Assembly (NCBI GenBank): GCA_024650045.1
Contig: JANKMU010000005.1
Span: 5,376-69,375 of the forward strand
Length of the DNA: 64,000 nucleotides
DNA from: Mycoplasmatota bacterium
Lineage (GTDB): Bacteria > Bacillota_I > Bacilli_A > Acholeplasmatales > Acholeplasmataceae
Direction of reading: 5' to 3'
Shown piece after piece: positions 8,552 through 18,650 of the stretch. The notes beneath the pieces are model-generated. The model did no database searches, was not told the origin of the DNA, and was given only the letters and a program-made list of their open reading frames with translations. Numbering within the stretch: the stretch's first letter is position 1; the number at the start of each line of letters is the position of its first letter. A program made the position numbers and the translations under genes.

Positions 8552-9514
8552 TTAATTCACCTCATCTATTAAAGCATTTAACATGATATCTACAACTACT
8601 TTTGAATTTGTTACACCAGATGTCAAATCACCATCATCGGTTAGTGAGGTAGCAAATTCTGCAACCGTTAATCCAACAAATGAATTTAAGTAGCTTACTA
8701 TTTTATCGTATCTAATACCTTTAGTATGCAAATACTCTTCTGAAGGAACTAAAACTCCAACAACTTCATCATTCGAATTAAATGCCATGTAGATTGTGAT
8801 ACTTGCCTCTGAATCTTCATAATAAACACCACTTGCAGTTAGTGTATAAATATAGCCAATTTCACTATCTTCAAGTGTAACAATTTCTCTATTTAGTATG
8901 TTTGCTGATGGGGTAAAATCAATGTCGTCTTGAATTAAGTGACCAGCACCGTACCATACATCATATGGATCCATTGGTTCTTGGGCAGTGTTTGCATGAG
9001 CAACTGCCATATCAGCTAATAAAGCATTTACAGTATCTAAACTTCCTGTTGCACCTGTTACTATGTCACCTTCAGGTGTTAAAGCACTGAGTTGTGTTCC
9101 AATATATAAAGATAAGTTGGTTCTCGTACCTTCAAGTCCATAGGTTTGATTAAGTTCAATAAAATCAGCACCAATGATTTCCCCACTAGCATCAACACCT
9201 AATACAATTCTCATGTAACCAAATTTATTAGTTGCATATGCTACATAGATATATCCAACAATTTCCTCACTAGCGTCTTTACCAATTACAATTGAACTGA
9301 TTGAGCTAGGGTTGCCAGTTAAGTCTTGTTTATCAAATGTTACACCTTCAGGTAAAACTGCTTGGTATGCTCTATTTTCAGCTTTTTCAATATTTGATTC
9401 GATAATAGGAGCAGTGATTGCATTAACTCCACCAATAACCAATCCACAACATATAGATACAACAGTCAATACAAAAGTGTAATGGAATAGTGGTTTTTCA
9501 AATAATTTTCTCAT
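8552..9514 (-). CDS. rnfG: RnfG-like protein 1 with two FMN_bind-like regions
   Basis: N-terminal TM; EIIGADFIELNQTYGLEGT...DIVTGATGSLDTVNALL (region 1) and DLTSGVTNSKVVVDIML (region 2). Confidence 0.87.
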   Translation of the reverse strand: MRKLFEKPLFHYTFVLTVVSICCGLVIGGVNAITAPIIESNIEKAENRAYQAVLPEGVTFDKQDLTGNPSSISSIVIGKDASEEIVGYIYVAYATNKFGYMRIVLGVDASGEIIGADFIELNQTYGLEGTRTNLSLYIGTQLSALTPEGDIVTGATGSLDTVNALLADMAVAHANTAQEPMDPYDVWYGAGHLIQDDIDFTPSANILNREIVTLEDSEIGYIYTLTASGVYYEDSEASITIYMAFNSNDEVVGVLVPSEEYLHTKGIRYDKIVSYLNSFVGLTVAEFATSLTDDGDLTSGVTNSKVVVDIMLNALIDEVN

Positions 9515-10590
9515 TATGCAACACCTCCAACACCAAAGAATACAACCAAACCTAAAATAATTAGAAGTAGAACATAACTTCCAACAAATGCAGGTTTAAT
9601 TTTATCCGTTGACCACTTAGGATAATCAATAAGTGGTACAAACATATTACAGAATAATAATGCAAATGCTACCCCTTCTGGGTAAGCACCAAATAAACGG
9701 ATTAATACGACAAGTGCACCAATCATTAGACCGTAAATCCAACGACCTGGTCTTGTTACTGGTGAGGTTACTGGATCTGTTACCATAAAAACAACACCAA
9801 ATAATAAACCTCCAGATAAAACATGGAATAGTGTATACTCCATCACATGCTCTGGATACAGTTTTAATCCCACTAAAGTTATGAGAACTACAAATGTTAA
9901 AGTAGTTGAAAGCATAACTCTATAGTCGGCTGAACGTCGAATCAACAAGTAAATACCGCCAATAATGATTGCTAATGCACTGATTTCACCCATTGCTCCT
10001 GGTATATTACCCATAAACAAGTCAATTAAGGGATAACTATTTAACGCTTGAGGAAATAATAATCCTGTTCTTAAAGTCGTTAAAGCTGTTCCACCAGCAA
10101 CTAAATCAACACCAACATAAGTTCCTGAAAACATATCAGTTAATGCTAATGCAATAAAAATACGTCCCACAGCTGCAGGGTTGAAAATATTAGATCCTAA
10201 GCCTCCAAATAAAAGTTTACCAACAACGATACCAAATCCAGCACCTACAACAACGGCATAAATTGGTAATTTACTTGGAATAATCATTGCGAAAATAATC
10301 GCACTGACAGCTGGCGCTGTGATATTGTTAATTGTGTACTTCTCATATCTAGATTTTAATCTTTCAAAAAAATTTTCACTCTTATTAGGTTTATTCATCA
10401 TGCCAAAGGCAATAGCTTCCAAACCAATCATTGTTACTGACGAAACTAAAATTCTTAATGCTGAGTCCCATCCAAAGCGATAGATAGAGAAAGCAACGAC
10501 AGGAATTAACGCGATTAACACGTCAATCATCATGCGCTTTGTACTAACTTGCTTACGAATATAGGGGCTCGTTTGTTTTATAGCTTGCAT
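9514..10590 (-). CDS. rnfD: Electron transport complex subunit RnfD
   Basis: SPYIRKQVSTKRMMIDVLIALIP...NITAPAVSAIIFAMIIPSKLPIYAVVVGAGFGIVVGKLLFGGLGSNIFNPAAVGR. Confidence 0.95.
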   Translation of the reverse strand: MQAIKQTSPYIRKQVSTKRMMIDVLIALIPVVAFSIYRFGWDSALRILVSSVTMIGLEAIAFGMMNKPNKSENFFERLKSRYEKYTINNITAPAVSAIIFAMIIPSKLPIYAVVVGAGFGIVVGKLLFGGLGSNIFNPAAVGRIFIALALTDMFSGTYVGVDLVAGGTALTTLRTGLLFPQALNSYPLIDLFMGNIPGAMGEISALAIIIGGIYLLIRRSADYRVMLSTTLTFVVLITLVGLKLYPEHVMEYTLFHVLSGGLLFGVVFMVTDPVTSPVTRPGRWIYGLMIGALVVLIRLFGAYPEGVAFALLFCNMFVPLIDYPKWSTDKIKPAFVGSYVLLLIILGLVVFFGVGGVA

Positions 10591-10599
10591 ATTTTCCTC

Positions 10600-11895
10600 C
10601 TATTTGGCTAAGCGTTTGCCTAAACGCATATATTCTGTCAAATGAATCTTAGATGGGCATACATAAGAACATAGTCCACATTCGATACACTTGTTGACTT
10701 CAAGCATTTTTAAAGCATCTTTATCTTTTATTTTATAAGCATTCATAATTTGAACTGGTTGAATTTTCACAGGACATGAATAAACACAAGATGCACAATG
10801 AATACAAGGTTCTTCGTTTTGAGGCTCCTCATCCAATACAATCAAACTTGTTGTTGTATGCGTCATAACGACATCATCTTTTGTGATATTTGTTCCCATC
10901 ATTGGTCCGCCTAAAATCATAACTTTAGGTTTTCCATTATCAATATATCCACCAGCAATCTCGATAAGGTCAGTTATTAGCGTTCCAATACGAGCTCTAA
11001 AGTTTTTATTAACTATACCGTTTCCGCTAATAGTGAATAAGCGTTCTAAAACAGGTAATCTCTTTTTAACAGCTTCATGAATACTCTTTAAAGTTGAAAC
11101 ATTGAAATTTAAAACACCATATTTAGATAATAACTCGCCTTGTGGAATTTTTATTCCCAATGCATCTTTAATCATTGAAATTTCCCATCCTTGAGGATAG
11201 TAGTTACCAACGCTAACAATTTTGATGTCATATTGACTAAACTCATGGAGAGTAAATTCAAGTCTTTCTTTAATTTCCGTATATTTCTTCTTAATTGCTA
11301 TAATTCCCTTTTTGGCATTAGTAGCTTTCATAACGTAAATTAATCCTCTAATAACATCTCTTGGATCTGTCATCATAACACCATAATCTGCTATTAAATT
11401 AGGTTCGCATTCAACGCCATTAGCAATTACAACATTAATTGGATCTTCAGTTTCAAGTTTTATATATGTTGGAAAAGCACTTCCTCCTAAACCTACCAAT
11501 CCAGCATCTTTAACAATATTGACTAAATCTTCTCTTGTCAATGCATCAATTTCTTCTTCTGTTCTTTCGACAATAGTTTCGTGTAACTCATATTTTTTAT
11601 CATTCTTTACAATGAGACAATCAACTGATTTTCCACTTTGATCAATATGTTTTTCATATCCAACAACCTCACCACTAACTGTTGCATGCATTGGTTGTTC
11701 GAAAAATGCCCCTTTTCTTGTTCCAATTATCTCTCCGACTTTAACAAATTGTCCACCTCTAACACATGTTTCTCCCTCAGGACAACGTGCACTAGTTACA
11801 GGGTAATATAAATAGTCAGCATTTAAGTAATGTAATATTGGTAATGCTTTTAGTTCTTTCTTACCATCTGGAATATATTTTGTTTTTGCAATCAT
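10600..11895 (-). CDS. rnfC: Electron transport complex subunit RnfC
   Basis: GLVGLGGSAFPTYIKL; CIHCASCVYSCP and CIECGLCSYVCP 4Fe-4S motifs. Confidence 0.96.
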   Translation of the reverse strand: MIAKTKYIPDGKKELKALPILHYLNADYLYYPVTSARCPEGETCVRGGQFVKVGEIIGTRKGAFFEQPMHATVSGEVVGYEKHIDQSGKSVDCLIVKNDKKYELHETIVERTEEEIDALTREDLVNIVKDAGLVGLGGSAFPTYIKLETEDPINVVIANGVECEPNLIADYGVMMTDPRDVIRGLIYVMKATNAKKGIIAIKKKYTEIKERLEFTLHEFSQYDIKIVSVGNYYPQGWEISMIKDALGIKIPQGELLSKYGVLNFNVSTLKSIHEAVKKRLPVLERLFTISGNGIVNKNFRARIGTLITDLIEIAGGYIDNGKPKVMILGGPMMGTNITKDDVVMTHTTTSLIVLDEEPQNEEPCIHCASCVYSCPVKIQPVQIMNAYKIKDKDALKMLEVNKCIECGLCSYVCPSKIHLTEYMRLGKRLAK

Positions 11896-11898
11896 CTG

Positions 11899-13146
11899 TT
11901 ATACTCCCTTCTTGTATAGTGGAAATTTCTTTGTCAATTCTACAACTTTTTGATTGATTCCCTCTATTAATTCTTGATTATCTTTATTTTTCAGCACTTG
12001 ATCTATCCAATCAGCAATCAAACGCATTTCATTTTCTTTGAATCCTCTTGTTGTCACAGCAGGAGTTCCTAAACGAATTCCACTCCCATATGCTGGTTTT
12101 TCTTTATCAAACGGTAATCCGTTTTTATTACATGTTATACCTGCTTTTTCTAGTGTTCTTTCTGCGTCCAATCCTGTAATTCCTAATTTTTGTTTAACAT
12201 CAACAAGCATTAAATGATTATCTGTCCCACCACTAACAATCCTATAACCTAGTTTTGTTAATTCTTCAGATAATACTTTTGCGTTTTTTACAACTTGTTT
12301 CTGATATTCAATGAATGCAGGTTCTAATGCTTCTTTAAACGATACAGCTTTTGCAGCAATAACATGCATCAATGGTCCACCTTGAACACCTGGAAATACT
12401 GCTTTATTAATTTTTTTAGCCGCTTCCTCATCGTTTGTCAGAATAATCCCACCACGTGGTCCGCGCAAAGTCTTATGTGTTGTCGACGTTACAGCATGTG
12501 CATAAGGCATTGGAGATGGGTGTACTCCTGCTGCAACTAATCCAGCTATATGTGCCATATCAACATGTAGATATGCTCCAACTTCATCTGCAATCTCTCT
12601 AAACTTTTTAAAATCAATAAATCTTGAATAAGCACTTGCTCCAGCTATGATAAGTTGAGGCTTTGTCTCTTTAGCTACTTCAAGTACTTTATCATAATTG
12701 ATCATTTCTGTGTTTTCATCAACACCATAAAAAACTGATTTATAAAACTTTCCAGAAAAATTTAAATGAAACCCGTGAGTTAAATGTCCACCTTCACTTA
12801 ATGACATGCCTAAAATGGTATCACCTGGCTTAAGTAACGCTTGATAGACTGCCATATTTGCTTGTGATCCAGAATGAGGTTGCACATTCACATATTTCGC
12901 ATCAAATAACTCTTTTAATCTTTCTATTGCAAAAGTTTCAATTTCATCAACAAACTCACATCCACCATAATATCTTTTTTTAGGATAACCTTCTGCATAT
13001 TTGTTTGTTAAAATTGATCCTTGAGCATCCAATACAGCTTGTGAAACAAAGTTTTCAGAAGCAATCAATTCGATATGTTCTTCTTGTCTTTTTTTCTCTT
13101 TTAAAATAATATCATCGATGATTGAATCGTATTTAATTAAGCTCAT
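11899..13146 (-). CDS. glyA: Serine hydroxymethyltransferase
   Basis: [42 protein letters not shown]-lysine motif. Confidence 0.98.
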   Translation of the reverse strand: MSLIKYDSIIDDIILKEKKRQEEHIELIASENFVSQAVLDAQGSILTNKYAEGYPKKRYYGGCEFVDEIETFAIERLKELFDAKYVNVQPHSGSQANMAVYQALLKPGDTILGMSLSEGGHLTHGFHLNFSGKFYKSVFYGVDENTEMINYDKVLEVAKETKPQLIIAGASAYSRFIDFKKFREIADEVGAYLHVDMAHIAGLVAAGVHPSPMPYAHAVTSTTHKTLRGPRGGIILTNDEEAAKKINKAVFPGVQGGPLMHVIAAKAVSFKEALEPAFIEYQKQVVKNAKVLSEELTKLGYRIVSGGTDNHLMLVDVKQKLGITGLDAERTLEKAGITCNKNGLPFDKEKPAYGSGIRLGTPAVTTRGFKENEMRLIADWIDQVLKNKDNQELIEGINQKVVELTKKFPLYKKGV

Positions 13147-13200
13147 TCTTTCCTCCTCGATAGTTCGTCATATTATTATATCATAATAAATATCAAAATA

Positions 13201-13234
13201 AAAGACAGATTTCAATGATTTGAAAGCTGTCTTT
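13201..13234 (-). terminator. Hairpin terminator after yebC
   Basis: AAAGACAG/CTGTCTTT stem between yebC and glyA. Confidence 0.6.
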
Positions 13235-13290
13235 TGTTAAATTTTTTTACTTTTTTTACTTATATTTAACGTATTTATAAATTATCTTTT

Positions 13291-14010
13291 TTATAGCGTT
13301 ACATTGTGATATACATCCTGAACATCATCGATTTCATCTAGCATTTGCATGAGTTTATCAAATGCTTCTTTTTGATCATCAACTTCAATAGTCGTATCCA
13401 TGATTGGTAACCACATAATTTCTTCAGTTTCAAACTCAAAATCTGGCTTTGCGTCAAGTACTGCAGTCCGTATTGCGTTATAATCATCAGCAGTACCGTA
13501 TATGGTTACTCCAATGTCATCAACCTCAATATCAGATACATCAACTTCATTCATAATTAAAATTTCAAGAATTTCATCTTCAGTAACATTCGGTAAAGTG
13601 AATACCGAAAAATGGTTGAATTGGTGAACCACAGAACCGGAGATGCCTAATTTCCCACCAGTTTTTGTAAAGCAATTTCTTACTTCTGCAAATGTTCTAT
13701 TAACATTATCAGTTAAACATTCAATGATGAATAATGAGTTCCCAGGACCAAATCCTTCATATCTTGCTGCGGTATAACTCTCATCACTACCACCTTTTGC
13801 CTTATCTATTGCTCTTTTAATAACATCTGCTGTGACTTGTTCTTTTTTTGCTTTTTCGATAACTCTTTTGAGTGTTTGATTAGTTTCTGGATCTGGTGAT
13901 CCTGATTTTGCTGCCATGTATATCTCTTTACCATATTTTGCATATATTTTACTTTTAGCAGCATTGGTCTTAGCCATAGCTACTTTTCTTACTTCAAATG
14001 CTCGTCCCAT
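13291..14010 (-). CDS. yebC: YebC/PmpR family transcriptional/translation regulator
   Basis: MGRAFEVRKVAMAKTNAAKSKIYAKYGKEIYMAAKSGSPDPETN; VTADVIKRAIDKAKGG; YEGFGPGN. Confidence 0.95.
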   Translation of the reverse strand: MGRAFEVRKVAMAKTNAAKSKIYAKYGKEIYMAAKSGSPDPETNQTLKRVIEKAKKEQVTADVIKRAIDKAKGGSDESYTAARYEGFGPGNSLFIIECLTDNVNRTFAEVRNCFTKTGGKLGISGSVVHQFNHFSVFTLPNVTEDEILEILIMNEVDVSDIEVDDIGVTIYGTADDYNAIRTAVLDAKPDFEFETEEIMWLPIMDTTIEVDDQKEAFDKLMQMLDEIDDVQDVYHNVTL

Positions 14011-14021
14011 ATTATTTTCCT

Positions 14022-14552
14022 TTATTTTCCAAATTTATCATCGTAGTTTTTTATACATTGTAATATTATTTTTTTTGCTGCTTCTGGTCCTTCTATATCT
14101 AATATGTAAGTCTTTTTACCTTCAAGAGATTTATACACTTCAAAAAAGTGTCCCATTTCTGTAAGTAAATGTGCAGGGAGTTCATTAATATCTTTATATT
14201 GAGTTAAAGATGGGTCACCAAATGGAATTGCGATTATTTTTTCATCAATCTCATCAGAATCAATCATTTTCATAACACCAATCGGATAACACTGAACGAT
14301 ACTTAATGGTTCTATGTCTTCTTGACATAATACTAAAACGTCTAATGGATCGTTGTCGCCTGCATAAGTTCTTGGTATAAATCCATAGTTTGCAGGGTAA
14401 TGTGTTGAGGTAAACAAAATACGGTCCAAAATAATCATTCCAGTTTCTTTATCAAGTTCGTATTTTTTCTTACTACCTTTTGATATTTCAATACATGCAA
14501 TAAATTGATCTGGTTGAATTCTAGATTTATCTATATCGTGCCAAATATTCAT
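14022..14552 (-). CDS. ppa: Inorganic pyrophosphatase
   Basis: ACIEISKGSKKKYELDKETGMIILDR; YPANYGFIPRTYAGDNDPLDVLVL. Confidence 0.97.
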   Translation of the reverse strand: MNIWHDIDKSRIQPDQFIACIEISKGSKKKYELDKETGMIILDRILFTSTHYPANYGFIPRTYAGDNDPLDVLVLCQEDIEPLSIVQCYPIGVMKMIDSDEIDEKIIAIPFGDPSLTQYKDINELPAHLLTEMGHFFEVYKSLEGKKTYILDIEGPEAAKKIILQCIKNYDDKFGK

Positions 14553-14601
14553 AGAATCATGCTCCTTTTTTTAGTTCAAATCTATTTTAACACTTAAACG
14601 A

Positions 14602-14823
14602 TAAAAAAACACCTGAAAAAAATCAGGTGCCCGGAACAATGTAACTAGATGTCATCAAACGATGTCTTCCCCACATCCATTACAATGCAAATGTATTTTC
14701 ATATTCATATATCTACAATTATTACAACCCCCGTTATTCTCATAATCGTAGTCGAGAACTATACAATTCACGATAAATACATCATCCCATATTTATTAGG
14801 CAACTTATATGAATACTAAATAC
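14602..14823 (-). ncRNA. Candidate structured ncRNA or ppa leader (6S-like?), about 220 nt, with own promoter and terminator
   Basis: Minus strand: -35 TTTACA (14854-14859), 18-nt spacer, -10 TATAAT (14830-14835); several paired segments; terminator CACCTGA-TTTTTTT-TCAGGTG + T-run (14602-14629). No ORF. Confidence 0.55.
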
Positions 14824-14829
14824 TCTATT

Positions 14830-14859
14830 ATTATAACAACAATCATATTTTCTTGTAAA
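14830..14859 (-). promoter_or_regulatory. Sigma-A-type promoter of the 14.6-14.8 kb ncRNA
   Basis: TTTACA-N18-TATAAT on minus strand. Confidence 0.7.
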
Positions 14860-14884
14860 GAACTTTTTTTATAATTTTATTAAA

Positions 14885-15730
14885 TTACTTGACATGTTTT
14901 AAATATAGGTCGTATGTGTTCTCTAAAAGTGCATTAATTGTCATCGGTCCAACACCTCTAGGTACTGGAGATAAATATCCCGCAACTTCTTTAACACCAT
15001 CAAAATTTACATCTCCAATGAGTTTTCCATCTACACGATTTACACCTACATCAACAACGATCGCACCTTGCTTAACCATATCTTTTGTAACTAATTCAGC
15101 ACGACCTGCAGATGCAATGATAATATCTGCTTGTTTGGTGTGAAATGATAAATCTTTCGTTTGTCTGTGACAAACTGTTATGGTTGCACCTTGGTCCATT
15201 AAAAGTCTTGCAATTGGAAATCCAACAATATTACTTCTACCAATAATAACAGCATTCATGCCTTTAACATCAATATCATATGCAGATAACAGACTCATAA
15301 TACCTTTAGGTGTAGCAGGATAGATTGTTTCTCGTTTTTGATAAAGGTTACCTTGATTAATCACATGAAAACCATCAGCATCTTTATCTTTTGATATTAG
15401 GTTTATTAACTTGTCATCATTTAAATGTTTGGGTAATGGTAGTTGAAGTAATATCCCATCAACTTGGTCATCTTTGTTTAATTGTGTAATCAACTCAGAT
15501 AACTCATTTTCTTGGATGCTTTCATCCAAATGATGTAATTTATGCTTAATTCCAACAAGCTTGCAAGCTTTTCCTTTGCCTTTTACATAAGAAAGGCTTG
15601 CTGGATTTTGTCCAACTAATATTATTGATAAACTTGGAGCTCGTTTATATTTTTCAACTGATTGGATAATTTTCTTTTTTAACTCTAAATTTCTTTGATT
15701 AGCAACTTCTGCACCATCTAATAAAATCAT
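14885..15730 (-). CDS. folD: Bifunctional methylene-THF dehydrogenase / methenyl-THF cyclohydrolase
   Basis: SYVKGKGKACKLVGI, DGILLQLPLPKHL, VIGRSNIVGFPIARLL, GGVGPMT-like RGVGPMTINALL. Start reset to MILLDGAEV to follow the fhs stop. Confidence 0.96.
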   Translation of the reverse strand: MILLDGAEVANQRNLELKKKIIQSVEKYKRAPSLSIILVGQNPASLSYVKGKGKACKLVGIKHKLHHLDESIQENELSELITQLNKDDQVDGILLQLPLPKHLNDDKLINLISKDKDADGFHVINQGNLYQKRETIYPATPKGIMSLLSAYDIDVKGMNAVIIGRSNIVGFPIARLLMDQGATITVCHRQTKDLSFHTKQADIIIASAGRAELVTKDMVKQGAIVVDVGVNRVDGKLIGDVNFDGVKEVAGYLSPVPRGVGPMTINALLENTYDLYLKHVK

Positions 15731-15731
15731 A

Positions 15732-17327
15732 TTACTCATCCTCATCTATCAGATTTCCATCTTCATCAACTTTCATACTCATCGCTCTTGGAGTTTTGTT
15801 TAAACCTGGCATGACCATAATACCTTTGGTTAAGGCGACAAGGAATCCTGCTCCTAATGATGGTCTAATTTCTTTGATGTCTAATGTGAAATCTCCTGGT
15901 AAACCTTTAATTTTAGGATCTCCTGTTAAAGATAGTGGTGTTTTAGCCATACAAACAGGTAGATTCCATCCATATTCAATATATTTTTCTAATTGAGACA
16001 AAGCTTTTTTAGAGAATACTACTTCTTTTGCACCATATATTTTTTGTGCGATTTTCTCTATTTTTTGTTGTGGTAAATCTTCTTTATTATATATAGGTTT
16101 GAATGATGACCCTTGATCTGCTAATTCGACAACTTTATTAGCTAAATCAACCATACCAGGTCCCCCTTCGCTAAATCCTTTACATAAAGCAATTGGGTGA
16201 TTGTTATCTTTAGCCCATTTCATCATTGCATCAACTTCTTCTTGATCATCTGTGTAGAAATGGTTTAAAGCGATAACATATTTCATACCAAAATTATTAA
16301 TGTTTTCCAAATGTTTATTCAATAAAGGAATACCTTTTAACATAGCGTCAACATTTTTTTCATTAAATTTTTCAGCTCCACCATGATATTTTAAAGCTCT
16401 AAGTGTTGTTACAACAACAACTGCATCGACTTCTTTACTGAGGTAAGGCATTTTTAAATCTAAGAATTTTTCCATGCCTAAATCAGCACCAAAACCAGCT
16501 TCAGTTACTGCATAATCTCCTAGTTTTAAAGCTAATTTAGTAGCAACTATAGAATTACATCCATGAGCAATATTTGCAAATGGACCAGCATGAACGAATG
16601 TAGGAACTCCATCCAATGTTTGCACAAGATTTGGATTCATAGCTTCTTTCATTAGTAATGTCATTGCATCAGCTCCACCTAAGTCTGATACATAAACTGG
16701 TTTTTCATCTTTAGTATATCCAATGAGTATTCTATTAATTCTATTTTTTAGATCATTCAAATCAGTAGCAAGAGCTAAAATAGCCATAATTTCACTCGCT
16801 GCTGTAATAACAAATCCGTCTTTTCGTATTGGGGTATCAATTTCTCGCAAACTGCGATCATTCATATCCATACATCTTTTCCAAGTTACCGTTTCAATTC
16901 CTAATTCATTCCCTTGAAAAATATGATTATCAATTAATGCACTTAACAAATTATTTGCTGCTGTAATGGCATGTAGATCACCTGTAAAATGAAGGTTAAT
17001 CTCATCTTGAGGCGTAACACTAGATTTCCCACCACCAGTTGCTCCACCTTTTAATCCAAAAACTGGACCTAAACTTGGTTCTCTTAAAGCTAAAATTGGG
17101 TGTTTGCCAATATGTTTTAACCCTTGGGTTAGCCCAATAGAGATTGTTGTTTTACCTTCACCAGCTGGTGTTGGTGTCGTAGCTGTTACAAGAATCAACT
17201 TCCCGTTTTGTTTTTCCTTTAATCTTGTTAATACTTTTAAATCAATCTTGGCTTTATCAAAACCATAAGGAATACACTCTTCTGGAGCGACTCCCATTTC
17301 TTCGCATAATAAAGTAATTTTTTTCAT
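15732..17327 (-). CDS. fhs: Formate--tetrahydrofolate ligase
   Basis: TATTPTPAGEGKTTISIGLTQGL; LREPSLGPVFGLKGGATGGG; HAGPFANIAHGCNS. Confidence 0.98.
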   Translation of the reverse strand: MKKITLLCEEMGVAPEECIPYGFDKAKIDLKVLTRLKEKQNGKLILVTATTPTPAGEGKTTISIGLTQGLKHIGKHPILALREPSLGPVFGLKGGATGGGKSSVTPQDEINLHFTGDLHAITAANNLLSALIDNHIFQGNELGIETVTWKRCMDMNDRSLREIDTPIRKDGFVITAASEIMAILALATDLNDLKNRINRILIGYTKDEKPVYVSDLGGADAMTLLMKEAMNPNLVQTLDGVPTFVHAGPFANIAHGCNSIVATKLALKLGDYAVTEAGFGADLGMEKFLDLKMPYLSKEVDAVVVVTTLRALKYHGGAEKFNEKNVDAMLKGIPLLNKHLENINNFGMKYVIALNHFYTDDQEEVDAMMKWAKDNNHPIALCKGFSEGGPGMVDLANKVVELADQGSSFKPIYNKEDLPQQKIEKIAQKIYGAKEVVFSKKALSQLEKYIEYGWNLPVCMAKTPLSLTGDPKIKGLPGDFTLDIKEIRPSLGAGFLVALTKGIMVMPGLNKTPRAMSMKVDEDGNLIDEDE

Positions 17328-17349
17328 AATCTTCTCCCTTTTCCATTAA

Positions 17350-17375
17350 AAAAGTATCTCTGCTAAGATACTTTT
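17350..17375 (-). terminator. Hairpin terminator between aminotransferase and fhs
   Basis: AAAAGTATCT/AGATACTTTT stem. Confidence 0.65.
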
Positions 17376-17451
17376 AGTATAACACATTATTTTATGTGAT
17401 GAAAACGTATACACTTTGAAAATATAATGGCCACATCATATTTTTTATCTT

Positions 17452-18633
17452 TTATAATTCTAGTATCGTTTTAATTTTTTGTGGTAGTCCATCGATTTCA
17501 TTTCTTGATAAACTACACAGTGCAAATCTCACACCACCGCTCATTGGAACTGCATAAATTCTATGCTCAGCAAGTTTCAAATAATCTGTATCAGGATTAT
17601 GAGTTAAAACCACAGTGTAAAATCCACTTCTAAATGGATGTGTTTTCAAACCAACCTGATTAGCTTGCTCAATAAAGGTACGACTTCTTTGTTGGACAAG
17701 ACTATTGATCTTGTTTAAATCTTTTAAAAATTCATTTCTATTTTCTTTGACTGCAAACTTGTTAAATAGTTCAATTGACATGGTTGGTGTTGCTGACCAT
17801 GAACCTCTTGCTTCATTGACGTATTTTGGATGTGCTTTTTTTACTTTCTCTTCGTTTTTCGAAAGCATGATAGCTGCACCTAATCTCATACCATAAATTC
17901 CAAAAGTTTTCGAACCACTAAACGCAATAATTGTTAAAACGTGTTCTTCAAGTTCTGGCAAGAAAGTCATTTTCTTTCTATTATCTTCTTCATGAGAATA
18001 CTCAAGATATGCTAAATCATATAAAAATACAATCTCGTTATTTTTTTGCGCATTCAATATTTCGATAATTTGTTTGAATTCTTGTTCGCTTAATGTAAAC
18101 CCTGTTGGATTGTGGCAAGGATCATTAACAATTACGATAACTTGATTTTGTTTTTCGCATAGTTCTTTAAGTCTTGATTCAAAAGATTCAACATCAAAAT
18201 GATCTCCTTTGAATAATTTGTGTTCAAATATTTTTAAGCCTGCACGATCAGCAAATCTTTCATATTGCCATCTAATATCTGAAACGAATATATAATCTCC
18301 TGGATTTGCATATTGAGAAAATGTTGATGCAATCGCCCCACTCCCACCTGGGGTTGCACATGCACTAACATACATGTTCTTTCTAATCTCTGCTTCATAC
18401 TTGCCAAAAACCCAAGTGATTAGATTATTTTTGAATAATGCTCCTCCATCAACTGCCGGATAAGGCAACATTTCTTCATCACTTAAATTCTTGATCATTT
18501 TTGATACTGTCGGCATTCCACCAATCGCCTTTTCTTCATCATAAAACATACCGATTGATGCATTAATAACGTCATTGTATTTTTTTGACGCTTCAATTGC
18601 ATCTTTTGATATTTGTAAAATATCTACTGCCAT
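17452..18633 (-). CDS. Class I/II PLP-dependent aminotransferase (aromatic/aspartate type)
   Basis: VNDPCHNPTGF, YDLAYLEYS, SGSKTFGIYGMRLGAA; start reset to MAVDILQIS. Confidence 0.88.
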   Translation of the reverse strand: MAVDILQISKDAIEASKKYNDVINASIGMFYDEEKAIGGMPTVSKMIKNLSDEEMLPYPAVDGGALFKNNLITWVFGKYEAEIRKNMYVSACATPGGSGAIASTFSQYANPGDYIFVSDIRWQYERFADRAGLKIFEHKLFKGDHFDVESFESRLKELCEKQNQVIVIVNDPCHNPTGFTLSEQEFKQIIEILNAQKNNEIVFLYDLAYLEYSHEEDNRKKMTFLPELEEHVLTIIAFSGSKTFGIYGMRLGAAIMLSKNEEKVKKAHPKYVNEARGSWSATPTMSIELFNKFAVKENRNEFLKDLNKINSLVQQRSRTFIEQANQVGLKTHPFRSGFYTVVLTHNPDTDYLKLAEHRIYAVPMSGGVRFALCSLSRNEIDGLPQKIKTILEL

Positions 18634-18650
18634 CTCGATCACCTCTACTT

